Shown here: positions 23,425 through 33,732 of the stretch, one piece after another
How the letters are laid out: each line of letters begins with the position of its first letter
Position numbering within the stretch: the stretch's first letter is position 1
NCBI RefSeq assembly: GCF_030272615.1
Contig: NC_081406.1
Span: 260,017,386 to 260,081,385 of the forward strand
Direction: 5' to 3'
DNA: 64,000 bases
Origin: Cryptomeria japonica
Lineage: Eukaryota; Streptophyta; Pinopsida; Cupressales; Cupressaceae
Program-made: the position numbers and the translations under genes
The notes under the pieces: generated by a model
What the model was told of the DNA's origin: nothing
The model's input: only the letters and a program-made list of their open reading frames with translations
Database searches by the model: none

Positions 23425-26400
23425 TGACACAAGAGTCAATGATCATGTGAAGATAGTCGATAATGTTGGAATATCCTCTACATAGTCAAATATGCACCTC
23501 TCTAAAGAATAATCAAGTGACTCAACTAGAGGCTATGAAATAGGAGCCACATTGTCAACCTCTAGAAGTGGGGCAGTGAAAAATACTAGAGAAGGTGGAG
23601 CCTACTCAACAATAAGAACTGAAGCAAACAAATAGGTCATAAGAGCTAATTTCCTACAACAAAACTTACGAATAGGGCCCTTCTTAAACTTACACTTAGG
23701 CGATTAAGGTGATACCTTCACATCAATAGTAGTAGGTTTGAGGACACTTGGAAAGTTGTGATGAAGATGTGAATTAGAAACATGACAATTAGATGAGGTC
23801 ACCCTAGACACCACCTATGTATGAAGCATGTCTATGGGATATGAGAATGAGGGGAAATCAAGAAGAGAAGTGATAAGAGGTGGCTCTAAGGAAGGAGCAA
23901 TGAGAAATTGCACTCACTTTGAATGAGGCTCATTGATAACCTCCAAATTAGTTGGAAGAAAAATAAGAAGTAAAGACAAAAAGAGCAAAAGACAATGGTA
24001 AAGGAATGGAAAAATGGGTGGAAGTAGAAACTAAGGACTCATCCTCAATCTTCAAAGCAAATTCATGTTCCTAAGCCATCACCCATTTACAACACTTATG
24101 CTCACCTGCAAATTGGTTATGATGTATATGAACTTCGAGAGTATAATCTTGAGAAGACTCTAGATCATCTTGTATCATAGGAGGGTCCATTTGTGCCATT
24201 GTTGGCAGAAGAGAAGGCTTGGCCCATGAAACAAGATGTGCTATAGAAGGGAGAACTGTAGACTTATCTGTGAACACCTTTCCTCTTTTTTCTCTAGGAA
24301 CAATCAAAGGAATAGGAGTCCTCAAAGGATGAGAGATAGGTGCTAGAGGTAAAGGTAAAGTACATGAAGAATGCTTACCCTTTCCATATAGAGAAAGGGA
24401 AGGGATGTTTGGAGGGATGTGAAGCTCAAAGGGTGGGAAATACTTAGAATTTGACAATGTATGTGATAGTCAAAGGAATAGAAGATATCACTAGAGGTTG
24501 TATCATCTTTAGAGGATGGGGAGGTTTACCCTAAATAATATGCTTGCCCTTAACTTTTAACAAAAAAGGAGTTGAAGATGAAGCATGCAATTGTACAAGA
24601 GGAGATGAAGATGGAGAAGCAAATACAAGAGGAGCTAAAGAAATAATGGGTTGGACCAACTTAGGTGCTAAATTCTTGATCTTATACTTGAAATATGCCT
24701 TATAAAACAAATCTACATGGGGTAGCATGGGTTCAATTGGAGTAGGCAAGAAATAATCAAGAGAAAATCCCCCACATGACACCAATGTCTTATATCCATT
24801 ATCATGGGTAGTATGCATGATGCCCTCATGAGGAAACTTTAAACATATGTGCATGACTAAGCATATTGCATCCATAGAAACCAACCACAACATGCCTAGC
24901 TTCACCCAGAATAAGTTAGACTCAAGAATGACAACAAATGTGCTAGAAACTACCTTAGGTCCCACAAGGACCAAAGAGACCATCATGTGTAAGAATGGTG
25001 GCCTTATATTCATGATATTTTGACCTATCTAGTCCACTGATGAAGAGGGCATCCTTCATGATCACATCGAATCCATAAGACGGATCAACCATAACACCTA
25101 TGATAGTATTACCATAAATCTGAGCATGCATGTATGGAGGAGCAGGATCTCCATAATACAATGAGTCATTAGGTGTGAATGATATGTTAGGAATTCTAGC
25201 CTTCTAGCGTAGGAGAGAAATCAAAGTGATGGTAATCATGTTGACATATGGATTGTCAATCAATGGAGGACAAGATGATATAGAAATAAAGTTAGAAAAT
25301 GATCATTATAGATCTATAACTCACTATTTGTTTTATCAACAAACTTATTTGATTTTTGTTTTCTGCTCCTGACCTAGATGGTATTATTACCTATGTGGTC
25401 TTGGACTATATGTCTTAGACACACACATCACTCAGTATCATGGCCAGGAACATGGTGATATTGATAGAGCTTTGATCCATTATATCAACGAGGGTATGGT
25501 CTATTGTCTGGGAGTGGTAGGTTCTCGAGAAGGATCACTAGGTTATCTTTTAATAACTATTGAGCCACACTTAAATAGTTTAGTAAACACCCAATTGCAT
25601 TGAGGCTCCTGTGTGCTCTTCTTAGTTGCTTGAGGGTGTTTGTTGGTAATCCATGAATGTATTGAAAAGCTTAGAAAAGGAAGGATACATGTTCAAGGAA
25701 ACTGTGTCCCTTAGCATCAGCTGCACCCTACTGATGAACATCCTCTGGAGATCACCATCAAGCAAGGCATAAGAGATCTTAGAAGATATATATTGATATA
25801 TACAAATAAAATCTATAAGTTTCTCACTAGGTTGTTTCCTATAATGAACAAGTTCAGTGATAGTGAGTCCCTTGCTACCAATGTTAGATTGTAACTACTG
25901 GAGAAATAGATCCATCAATTAATCAAAAGTCTGAATATGATAATTGGGTAAAATACTATAATTATAGCATGGTCCCTTTGAGAAGCTAAGATAATAGCTT
26001 GACCAAAATATAACACTGATGATTAAAACCATTGTATAGAGTGGTAAAAAAATTTATGTGTACAGTTGAGGATCACCATCACCATTATGTATATCAAATT
26101 TAGGAATCTCAATCCCTTTGGGTAGAGGAATATTAAGGATATACAAAGTGAGAAAGCGACAACAATAGTATGGAGGAAGTGATGATTGATTAGCAACATT
26201 AGTAATGTTATAAATTTGTTGTTGTAACTTCCCCATATTTTGCAATATGGTACTAAGTATCGGATTTCTAGGTGGATGGTGTTAAATAATGAATATTTTT
26301 GTTTTTTTCCCCTGACCTAGATGGTATCATTATCTATGTGGTCTTGGACTATATGTCTTAGACACATACATTGCTTAGTATCATGGCCAGGCACATGGTG

Positions 26401-27148
26401 ATATTTATAGAACTTCGATCCATTATATCAACGAGGGTATGGTCTATTGTTTGGGAGTGGTCAGTTTTCGAGAAGGATCACTAGGTTATCTTTTAATATA
26501 ACTTTTGAAGAACACTTAAATAGTTTAGTAAACACCCAATTGCATTGAGGCTCATGTGTGCTCTTCTTAGTTTCTCTAGGGATTGTTATCACATTTGATA
26601 TTGTTTTATTTTTCCTAGAACCGCCCAAGCAAGACACAACTCTCCAAAGTTATCAACATTAATTCAAAACAAAAGCTTTAAATTGAGTCAATGTGTGTTG
26701 ATAATCCATGAGTGTAGTGCAATGATTAGAAAAGGAAGGATACTTGTTCAAGGAAAATTTCTCCCTCAGTGTTAGTTGAAGGTTCTTGATGAACATCCTC
26801 TAGAGATCACCATTAGGTAATGCATACGAGATCTTATAAGATATATATGGATATCTACAAATGAAATCTATAAGTTTCTCATTAGGTTATTTCCTACAAT
26901 GAACAAGGTCAGTGATAGTGAGTCCCTTGCTACCAGTGTTAGCTTGGAACTACTGGAGAAATAGATCCATCAATTAATCAAAAGTATGAATATGATAATT
27001 AGGTAAAACACTATACAATTCTAGCACAATCACTTTAAGAAGTTGAGAGAATAGCTTGACCAAAATGTAACACTAATGATTAAAACCATTGTACAAAGTG
27101 GTAACAAAATTTATGTGTAATTTAGGATCACCATCACCAAATTATATA
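23425..27148 (-). pseudogene. Old Gypsy gag-protease relic, left part
   Basis: Minus-strand fragments align by eye with the 1,115-codon protein of the young element. 26054-26245 corresponds to the LQQQI coiled segment and the IPKFDIHNGDGDP part of gag (IPHLELYNGKGDP in the young copy). 24955-25161 gives a protease-like segment with GVMVDPSYGFDVI, and 24531-25013 gives LKFPHEG...DYFLPTPIEPMLP...LFYKAYFKYK. 24071-24457 matches the proline-rich tail around PSLSLYGKGKHSS. It carries many stops and frameshifts, and I see no reverse transcriptase or integrase. Its other end is at 35003-35980, separated by the young insertion. Confidence 0.8.
25345..27148 (-). repeat. Tandem duplication within the old Gypsy relic
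   Basis: A segment of about 0.9 kb occurs twice in the same direction. Copy A is about 25345-26280. Copy B starts about 26290, runs to 27148 and resumes after the young element at 35003-35190. Shared long words include ATCAACGAGGGTATGGTCTA and CACCCAATTGCATTGAGGCT. Copy B has about 100 extra bases near 26577-26690. The duplication therefore predates the insertion at 27149. Confidence 0.85.
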
Positions 27149-28369
27149 TGTAGCGTCCTAAAATTGTGACACTTGCAATTTCGACTGCATTTCGGTCTTC
27201 ACGATGGCGACGCAACACGCAACCTGAATGGAGACCCCAAAACTTGCTCACGACACTGAAAACTGCATTTTTCAAGCACCTTGGCCTGAACCTCCTTGCA
27301 CCCCACTGTCCTGGAGGTGGGACCAGAGCGCCCAGTGGCGCCCAGCGCCCCGGTCCCTGGGTCCTATTTTGGGCCCGGTTTCCTAAGTGATATCAGGTCT
27401 TTTTTATTGCAATTTGGAAATATACTTCCCTGGTCGGCCTAAGGTCGGGAAAATCAGTCTATCAGCCCTAATTGACAAGTATATAAACTACATTTTTCTC
27501 TCTCATTTGGCATGAGGAGGATATGTGTACAAAGGCGTGGAAACTATACTCAAGCATTCAAGCATTCAAGCATTCCTTCAAGCAATTGATCATTCCAAGT
27601 CTCCATTCAAGGCCAAGTGTTGCATTCAAGTCAAGGATTCAACCATTGAAGAGGAGATCACTTATTACATGCTACTACAACATACAACATACAACATCTA
27701 AACCTTCGCACATAAGGATACCAACATCCTTAGAACAAGGTATTAGTACTTGTTTTACATTACAGTCATTTACATTTACAACTCTTGCTCATTTCTTGGT
27801 TAATTCCAAAACCGGGGTTTGACCTAAAGGCAAACCCCTAATCCCTAACCCCCCATCGTCTTCGCTTTTCTATGTGTAGGTTGCAGGTACGCGGCTGAGA
27901 TTGAAGATCTGGAATCCTCGTGCAGAGACAAACAGATCCCCCTTCGTTTCGCGGATTTTTCGGAGGACCGTGGCGCCGGGCGCCATCGTCCCGACAACTT
28001 TTTCTCAAATTTGCAGGACAGCGCCGTATCGACATTCTACTACTAATTCCAGGTCCGCAGCTTCATCCTATAACCTAAACTCAGTTTATAAGCAAATCTT
28101 TATGACTTTCTATGCATCCTTAGCTTAATTTCCTTAATCAATATTCTTTACAAAAGAGGGTAGCTTTGCTTTCCAAACCCTTGAAATTCATTTAGCATCC
28201 AATCTTACATTGTGTGGGATTGAATCTTATGAGTTTCAACCCCTCTTTTGAATGTAAAGTCTTCCCCCTAAGTGAAAACCCATCGAATCCTAGCGAACCT
28301 CCCTTCTCTCTCCTCGGAGTTAGAAGAGGGGAGAACAACTAGGGTTCGACCGCGATTTTCCGCTTTACA
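27149..28369 (+). repeat. Left LTR of the non-autonomous Gypsy element
   Basis: 1,221 bp. A TATA box TATATAAA lies at 27480-27487, with GC-rich GCGCCCAG words upstream of it (about 27329-27360). A GC-rich inverted repeat sits at 27965-27976 with 27980-27991. A candidate primer site beginning TGGTGAACTCGACGTG (28373 on) follows within a few bases; I cannot name the tRNA. Confidence 0.93.
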
Positions 28370-29642
28370 TTTTGGTGAACTCGACGTGAACATCCTTTCT
28401 GATTTTTCATGCCTAGATCTGAAAATTGGATTCCTTGATTACATTTCCATGTTTGATCTTTTGCAAAATTTTAGAGGTTAATTGCATAAAAACCCTAAAT
28501 TTTCTTTTTAAGCAATTAAACTTGTGAAATGTTTAATTATTAATGCTTGCTTTAGATCTGCTTTTCTATTATAAATTATCAATTCATATCTGTACTTTAA
28601 TTTTGAAAATTAAGTGGTTAAATGTCAAAACCCTAATTTTTGAAACCCTCTTAATTCAACCTTTGTCCGACAATTTGACCGATCAAAACATCTCCAAATC
28701 AGCTGTAACTTTGGATTCTGCAATAAAATCACAATATCTTTCATCCCTGAAAATTTGGAAAAAAGTTGCGAGGACCGTGTTGCACTCCGAGCGCCATCGT
28801 CCCCGACATTTTTTCCAAAATTTCGGGAGCGAGATCTTGCTGTATTTTCCTGCTAAAATCCAGAATTTTGGCTGATTTTGTCAATTATAACACTTTCAAA
28901 ATTATAGTCAAAGTTGGTCTTGTGATTGCTTGGTTTAAGGCTTCTAATCATTCAAAAATCATCGAAATTGAAATTTTGTGTCAAAATTGTGTTCTTACTG
29001 TCTTAAATCTGAAAATTGTGTTTGCATTCATTCGAAATTTCAGTGCTTTATTCAAATCCTTGCAATTTGTGACTTTTGAAATTAAGTGCTTAATTACAAC
29101 AACCTTGATTTCCGCTTTCAAAATTGAATTTTGCGTGAAATTGAGTCAATTTTTAAAATTCAAAATTTGCATTGCTCTTGACATTCCCTCTAAAATCATA
29201 AAATTCAAAATTTCAGTTTCCCTCTCTTTTTCAAAATTCAAATTTTGCATTTTTCGACAATCTTGATAGGGTTCAATTTTGAGATTGCAACTTTAATTTG
29301 GCCTATCTACAGATCGTAAAGTCACTCAATTTTTTCAGATTAGCTCTAAAATCATCATACCTTTCATCCCTGCAAATTTCGAAAAAAGTTGCAAGGACCG
29401 TGTTGCACTCCGAGCGCCACGGTCCCGGACATTTTTTCCGAAATTTCGGGAGACTGTTGTGATTGCATTTAACAGCTTAAATCTGGAAGATTGGCTGTTT
29501 TTACTGAAAATTGCTACCTCTAAGATCAAAATCTTTTCTCTCTCTCTAGTGCATGAGTTTTACAACAATAAGCCCTACTTACACTATTCCCGTTAGATGA
29601 AGCCGTAGAATTAAGTCTTTCCAAGGTTTAACTACTGAGGAG
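28370..29642 (+). other. Leader of the non-autonomous Gypsy element, with duplicated stem-loop module
   Basis: 1.27 kb without a convincing gene. A module of about 100 bp occurs at 28737-28838 and again at 29353-29455, both running CATCCCTG...AAAAAAGTTGC, then AGGACCGTGTTGCACTCCGA, then GACATTTTTTCC...AATTTCGGGAG. Within each, GGACCGTG pairs with CATCGTCC (28772-28779 with 28795-28802) or perfectly with CACGGTCC (29395-29402 with 29418-29425). A related module lies in each LTR. A position between LTR and gag is where packaging signals lie in retroelements. Confidence 0.75.
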
Positions 29643-32600
29643 ATGGAACCTAATTTGAGTAGCCTTTTTAACGAGGACACGGGTAATTCCTCTAATCCTC
29701 CTAATGATGAAGAAGCTCTCCATGAAGTTTCTGTTGAACAACTTTCCAAATTGGATAACCAATTTGACGATTTTCACCAGTGGATGTCTCATGAGTATCC
29801 CGATAGTCAAGCTCTTCCTTTAATTGAGGGTCTAAAACGCATGCTTCAAAGTGATAAGAATGGAATTGATGTTTTGCGTGGTATTGCACACATTGTGGAT
29901 TCGAATGTGATGCCTATGAAGAGTTGTGCTGAATCTTTAGGTTATACACAACCTCCTACACAAGTCAATCATTCTATTCCTTTGACAACTCCTATTGCTA
30001 GTATACCTACCTTTACATCAAACATAATGGCTACCTCTATACAAGACATTCCTCCTGTGATTACCAGTCATGGGGGCAATCCTCCTTCTTCAATTAATCC
30101 TCTTCCTTCATTCAATCCAACTTCTTCGTACATTCCTTCAATGAGTGTTCCTATTACATCTTCACAAATGAACATGATGCAAGGGGGCAATTCATTTAAC
30201 CATTCCATTCCTCCTTGTAGTGTTCCTCCTATCCAATCATCCCCTATGGTTGACTATCATAGGGTCCCACCACCTTACTCTTTACCCTCTTTCAATAACA
30301 TCACACCTCCATCTCAATCTAACACACCTAATATGAACTCTTCGACTGAAGCTACCATTAATAATCTTGCACAGGCTGTCTCTTCTTTACAGCAACAAAT
30401 TGCCTCTATGAATCAATCTAAGTTTAGTGTGCCCACATTTGATGTTGCGAGCCCACTTTCTCTTGACATTGTTCGAGCTATCCCTCCTAAGCATGTTGAA
30501 ATCCCGCATCTGGAGCTTTATAATGGTAAAGGAGATCCTCTAACACATGTTAAGACTTTTCAAACAATTTGTACTGATTTTGCTTACGACCCAAGGTTGC
30601 TTGCGAAACTATTCACTAGAACATTAAGAGACAAAGCCCTACAATGGTATTGCTCGTTGCCTTCTTATTCTATTACTTCTTTTGAACAACTTGCAAATGC
30701 TTTCATTCAACAATTTCAAAACAATATAAGTCCTAAAGTTACTTTGATTGATTTAATGCATTGTAAACAAGGTGTTAAAGAAAAAGTGACTGATTTCATT
30801 GGTAGATATAAGCATTTGTATGCTCAAATTTCTTTTCCAGTGCCTGATAATGATATTCAAAGAATCTTTATTTCTAATTTGCAAAAAGATATTCGAGACA
30901 AACTTCTGTTTTCTGAGTTTACTTCTTTCCAACAGTTGTGTGCCACTCTTCACAATTATCAACTGACTGTGAGTCAAATGGAACAATCACATCCTATGGC
31001 TCCGAGTGATAAGGGTGATAGCAGTCAACAACCATTTGGGAAGTTTAAACCAAATAGAGATTCCATCAAATTCAATGAAAACATCATCAACAACAATGTG
31101 AATGCAGCATCAGGTGTGCCTCCCATTTCTAAATTTTTCAGGAAAGAAAGAAAGTATACTCCTTTGAATGAATCATTGCATGATATTATGAATAAGTTAT
31201 TGGGACAAAATGTGCTTACTCTTCCTCCTGTACGACAAATTGATCCTGCAAAGATTACTTCACCTTATTTTGATCACAAAGCTTTTTGTCATTTTCATCG
31301 TCAGCCTGGGCATGATACTGAAAAATGTTTTTCTTTAAAGGGTAAAATTCAAGATTTGATTGATAATAATACTATTTCTGTTTCTGGAGTGAATAATAAA
31401 GGCAACACATCTGTAGCTCCTCCTAACCAAAATCTTCAGATTTTTACTGATCCATTACCTTCTCATACCTCTCATACCTCTAATGTGATTGAGGCTAATG
31501 ATTCCTCTTTCTCATCTGATGGTCTTGTGTCTATGACTCTGAATGTGATTAACTTTGTAGAGCAGCAAGAAATCCCTAAAGAACCTTCCATCACATTTGA
31601 TTCTAGCGAAACCATTAGAGCACCTGATGGTCCTTTATACATAGTTGCAAAAGTTAAGAATACACCTTGCCGTGGAGTGCTTATTGATCCTTCGTGCATG
31701 GTTAATGTTATTACTGAAGAATTTCTTTTTACTTTGCAATTGAATCAAATGATCTATGACAAAACAGATGTGATTGTGAAACTATTTGATGCATTTTCTT
31801 CTCCTGCAATTGGTTCTATTACATTGCCTATTGAGGTCCATAATAAATCTCTTGATGTGAACTTTGCTATTATTCCTTCTTCCGAACAATTTCGTGTGAA
31901 GCTTGGCTATCCTTGGCTATCTTCCATGAAAGCTATTGCTTCTCCTATTCATAAGTGTTTGAAATTTCCCCATAATGGTGAAATTGTTACTATCAATCAT
32001 AGTCTCTTTAAACCAGCTGAAAGAACCTCTAGTGTTCCTATTGATTACTTTTGGCCTAAACAATTCCAATCTCTTCCTCCGCGAAGTGATCATCTTTTCA
32101 AATCTTATCAAAAGTGGAAAACAGATATGATCCTATCTCTAAGTGAACCTAGAACACCTAAACTTGACATTCCTATCATTCTTGAGAAGGAAATTCTTCC
32201 TTTGAAAGACAAAACTAATGTCTTTCCACAAGAAGATTCCCAACCCGTCCCCATGGATGTAACTATGTCTATGCCTAATAAATCTTCTAAGAGTAGATCT
32301 ATACCTCCTCGTCATGATGGACTTGGTCTTCTCCCTAAACCAAAAATTCCTCCTTTATATGGAGCAGTTCCTCCTCTTGCCTTTTATAGAGAGAAGAGAC
32401 CTTCTTCTTCTCCTATTATCCAGCCTAAGAGACCACAACCTAAACACCCAAGTGATAAGGATGAGAACATTCCTCCTCCTCAATCTTCTCCACTTCCTAC
32501 TAAGACTAGACGAAATCGTTCTGCACGTGAACGCCGGCGAAAGCGTCGTCTTAGAGCTCAAACTTTACAATCTCCAAAAACACCTTCAACAAGCATTATT

Positions 32601-32990
32601 CCATTTTCTCCTCAGCCGGATATTGAGCCTAAATCTCCTAAACATAAGATGCATGATGGTCTTGATCCTGTGCGAGTTAAAGATCCTATTTTTATAAATC
32701 TTGATGATGATATAGATGAAAATGTTATTCATGATGAAAATGTTACTCCTCTTGCTTCTGACAGTGAATATGAACTTGTTGATGTTGATAACCATTTATC
32801 TAATGAATTTTCAAAAGCACTTATCCTAGCTCCTAGACAAGAACAACGTGGCTTGGAACATGAACATAGCCCTTGTTTGGATCTTGTGATAGCTCCATCT
32901 GCTGTGTTGGATGTTCCTCCTCTAGCGTGTTCCCTGCCTTCCCGAAACATTGATCAGCAAGATCGGGGGGTAGATGACGTGCTAGACTAG
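29643..32990 (+). CDS. Gag-like polyprotein with inactive-looking protease segment, 1,115 aa
   Basis: An uninterrupted ORF opens at the ATG following GAG at 29640. Residues 1-107 are helical and acidic, and 108-235 are Pro/Ser/Thr-rich low complexity. About 235-258 is a short coiled-coil segment (INNLAQAVSSLQQQIASM), and about 285-450 is a retrotransposon gag capsid domain (ELYNGKGDP, DKALQWYCSLP, QGVKEKVTDFIGRYKHLY). Residues 549-562 form a C-X2-H-X4-H-X4-C knuckle. About 663-790 is an aspartic-protease-like fold whose catalytic site reads LIDPSC instead of D-S/T-G. An Arg-rich tract (about 951-973, SARERRRKRRLR) and an acidic tail follow. It should form the particle and bind RNA. Cleavage activity is doubtful because the catalytic Gly is absent. 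No downstream pol exists. It is the only long intact ORF in the window. Confidence 0.9.
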   Translation: MEPNLSSLFNEDTGNSSNPPNDEEALHEVSVEQLSKLDNQFDDFHQWMSHEYPDSQALPLIEGLKRMLQSDKNGIDVLRGIAHIVDSNVMPMKSCAESLGYTQPPTQVNHSIPLTTPIASIPTFTSNIMATSIQDIPPVITSHGGNPPSSINPLPSFNPTSSYIPSMSVPITSSQMNMMQGGNSFNHSIPPCSVPPIQSSPMVDYHRVPPPYSLPSFNNITPPSQSNTPNMNSSTEATINNLAQAVSSLQQQIASMNQSKFSVPTFDVASPLSLDIVRAIPPKHVEIPHLELYNGKGDPLTHVKTFQTICTDFAYDPRLLAKLFTRTLRDKALQWYCSLPSYSITSFEQLANAFIQQFQNNISPKVTLIDLMHCKQGVKEKVTDFIGRYKHLYAQISFPVPDNDIQRIFISNLQKDIRDKLLFSEFTSFQQLCATLHNYQLTVSQMEQSHPMAPSDKGDSSQQPFGKFKPNRDSIKFNENIINNNVNAASGVPPISKFFRKERKYTPLNESLHDIMNKLLGQNVLTLPPVRQIDPAKITSPYFDHKAFCHFHRQPGHDTEKCFSLKGKIQDLIDNNTISVSGVNNKGNTSVAPPNQNLQIFTDPLPSHTSHTSNVIEANDSSFSSDGLVSMTLNVINFVEQQEIPKEPSITFDSSETIRAPDGPLYIVAKVKNTPCRGVLIDPSCMVNVITEEFLFTLQLNQMIYDKTDVIVKLFDAFSSPAIGSITLPIEVHNKSLDVNFAIIPSSEQFRVKLGYPWLSSMKAIASPIHKCLKFPHNGEIVTINHSLFKPAERTSSVPIDYFWPKQFQSLPPRSDHLFKSYQKWKTDMILSLSEPRTPKLDIPIILEKEILPLKDKTNVFPQEDSQPVPMDVTMSMPNKSSKSRSIPPRHDGLGLLPKPKIPPLYGAVPPLAFYREKRPSSSPIIQPKRPQPKHPSDKDENIPPPQSSPLPTKTRRNRSARERRRKRRLRAQTLQSPKTPSTSIIPFSPQPDIEPKSPKHKMHDGLDPVRVKDPIFINLDDDIDENVIHDENVTPLASDSEYELVDVDNHLSNEFSKALILAPRQEQRGLEHEHSPCLDLVIAPSAVLDVPPLACSLPSRNIDQQDRGVDDVLD

Positions 32991-33732
32991 TTACATTAGC
33001 ATGGCAGATTCTCTCCCCCTCTCTTTTGTTACTTCTTCTATATGTTATTCTCATTCTTCTATTTGTTGTCCTTAGTGTTGTCTACTTGAGGACGATGCAA
33101 AGCATTGAGATCTCTTTGGTCTCTCTCATGTTGACTCAAAAGACACATGTGTTCCCTTCTTCTAGGTGACCTTCCTTGATTGGGGAATGAAGAACAATTA
33201 TTCATACATACATATGATATATACATGACTTATCATACAGCATACTGACCTCGAGGAAAGCGAAGTCACCTCGTGCTTTGTGTTTTGTGTCTATTATCCT
33301 TGGGTTTATCTTACACTTGGGGGCTAAATCCTTGCGATAACGTGCTCCTTTCCTTTCTCATTTCCTATGTGTATCACTACATTAAAACAATCACCCCCGT
33401 TGAGGCGTGTGCGATCGCTTTAACGTAGGGGGGCATACACCCTGTCTATCCTTTCAAAGATACTTGAAAATTTCTTGGCAAACTTAGCTTTGTCTTGAAA
33501 ATTTTTGGTATTTCTTTTACATGACTCATAGTGAGGGAACCTTACTACTGACAGTCATGGTTCTCCCTCGTGATCTTCCCTTTTACTTTGTCAATCGAAG
33601 TCATAAGATCCTTAGTCCACTGGGGGCTTGGTGTGTCTTGCCTCCTTGACGTGGTGAAAGTCTTTCAATGTTGTTTCCTTGTACTTTACCGGAAGTATGA
33701 GCATACATATTCCCACTAAAGTGGGGGCTAAA
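32991..33732 (+). other. Region between gag stop and right LTR, no pol genes
   Basis: 742 bp of non-coding sequence ending in the polypurine tract at 33719-33732. It contains the words GAGGACGATGC and GGGGGCTAAA seen before LTRs in many Gypsy elements. No catalytic RT (YxDD), RNase H or integrase motif is found in any frame. Confidence 0.85.

Noticed and set aside
27838-28128. ORFs inside the left LTR (and copies at 34422-34761)
   Set aside because: They occur identically in both LTRs on both strands, lack homology, and are explained by the GC-rich LTR sequence.
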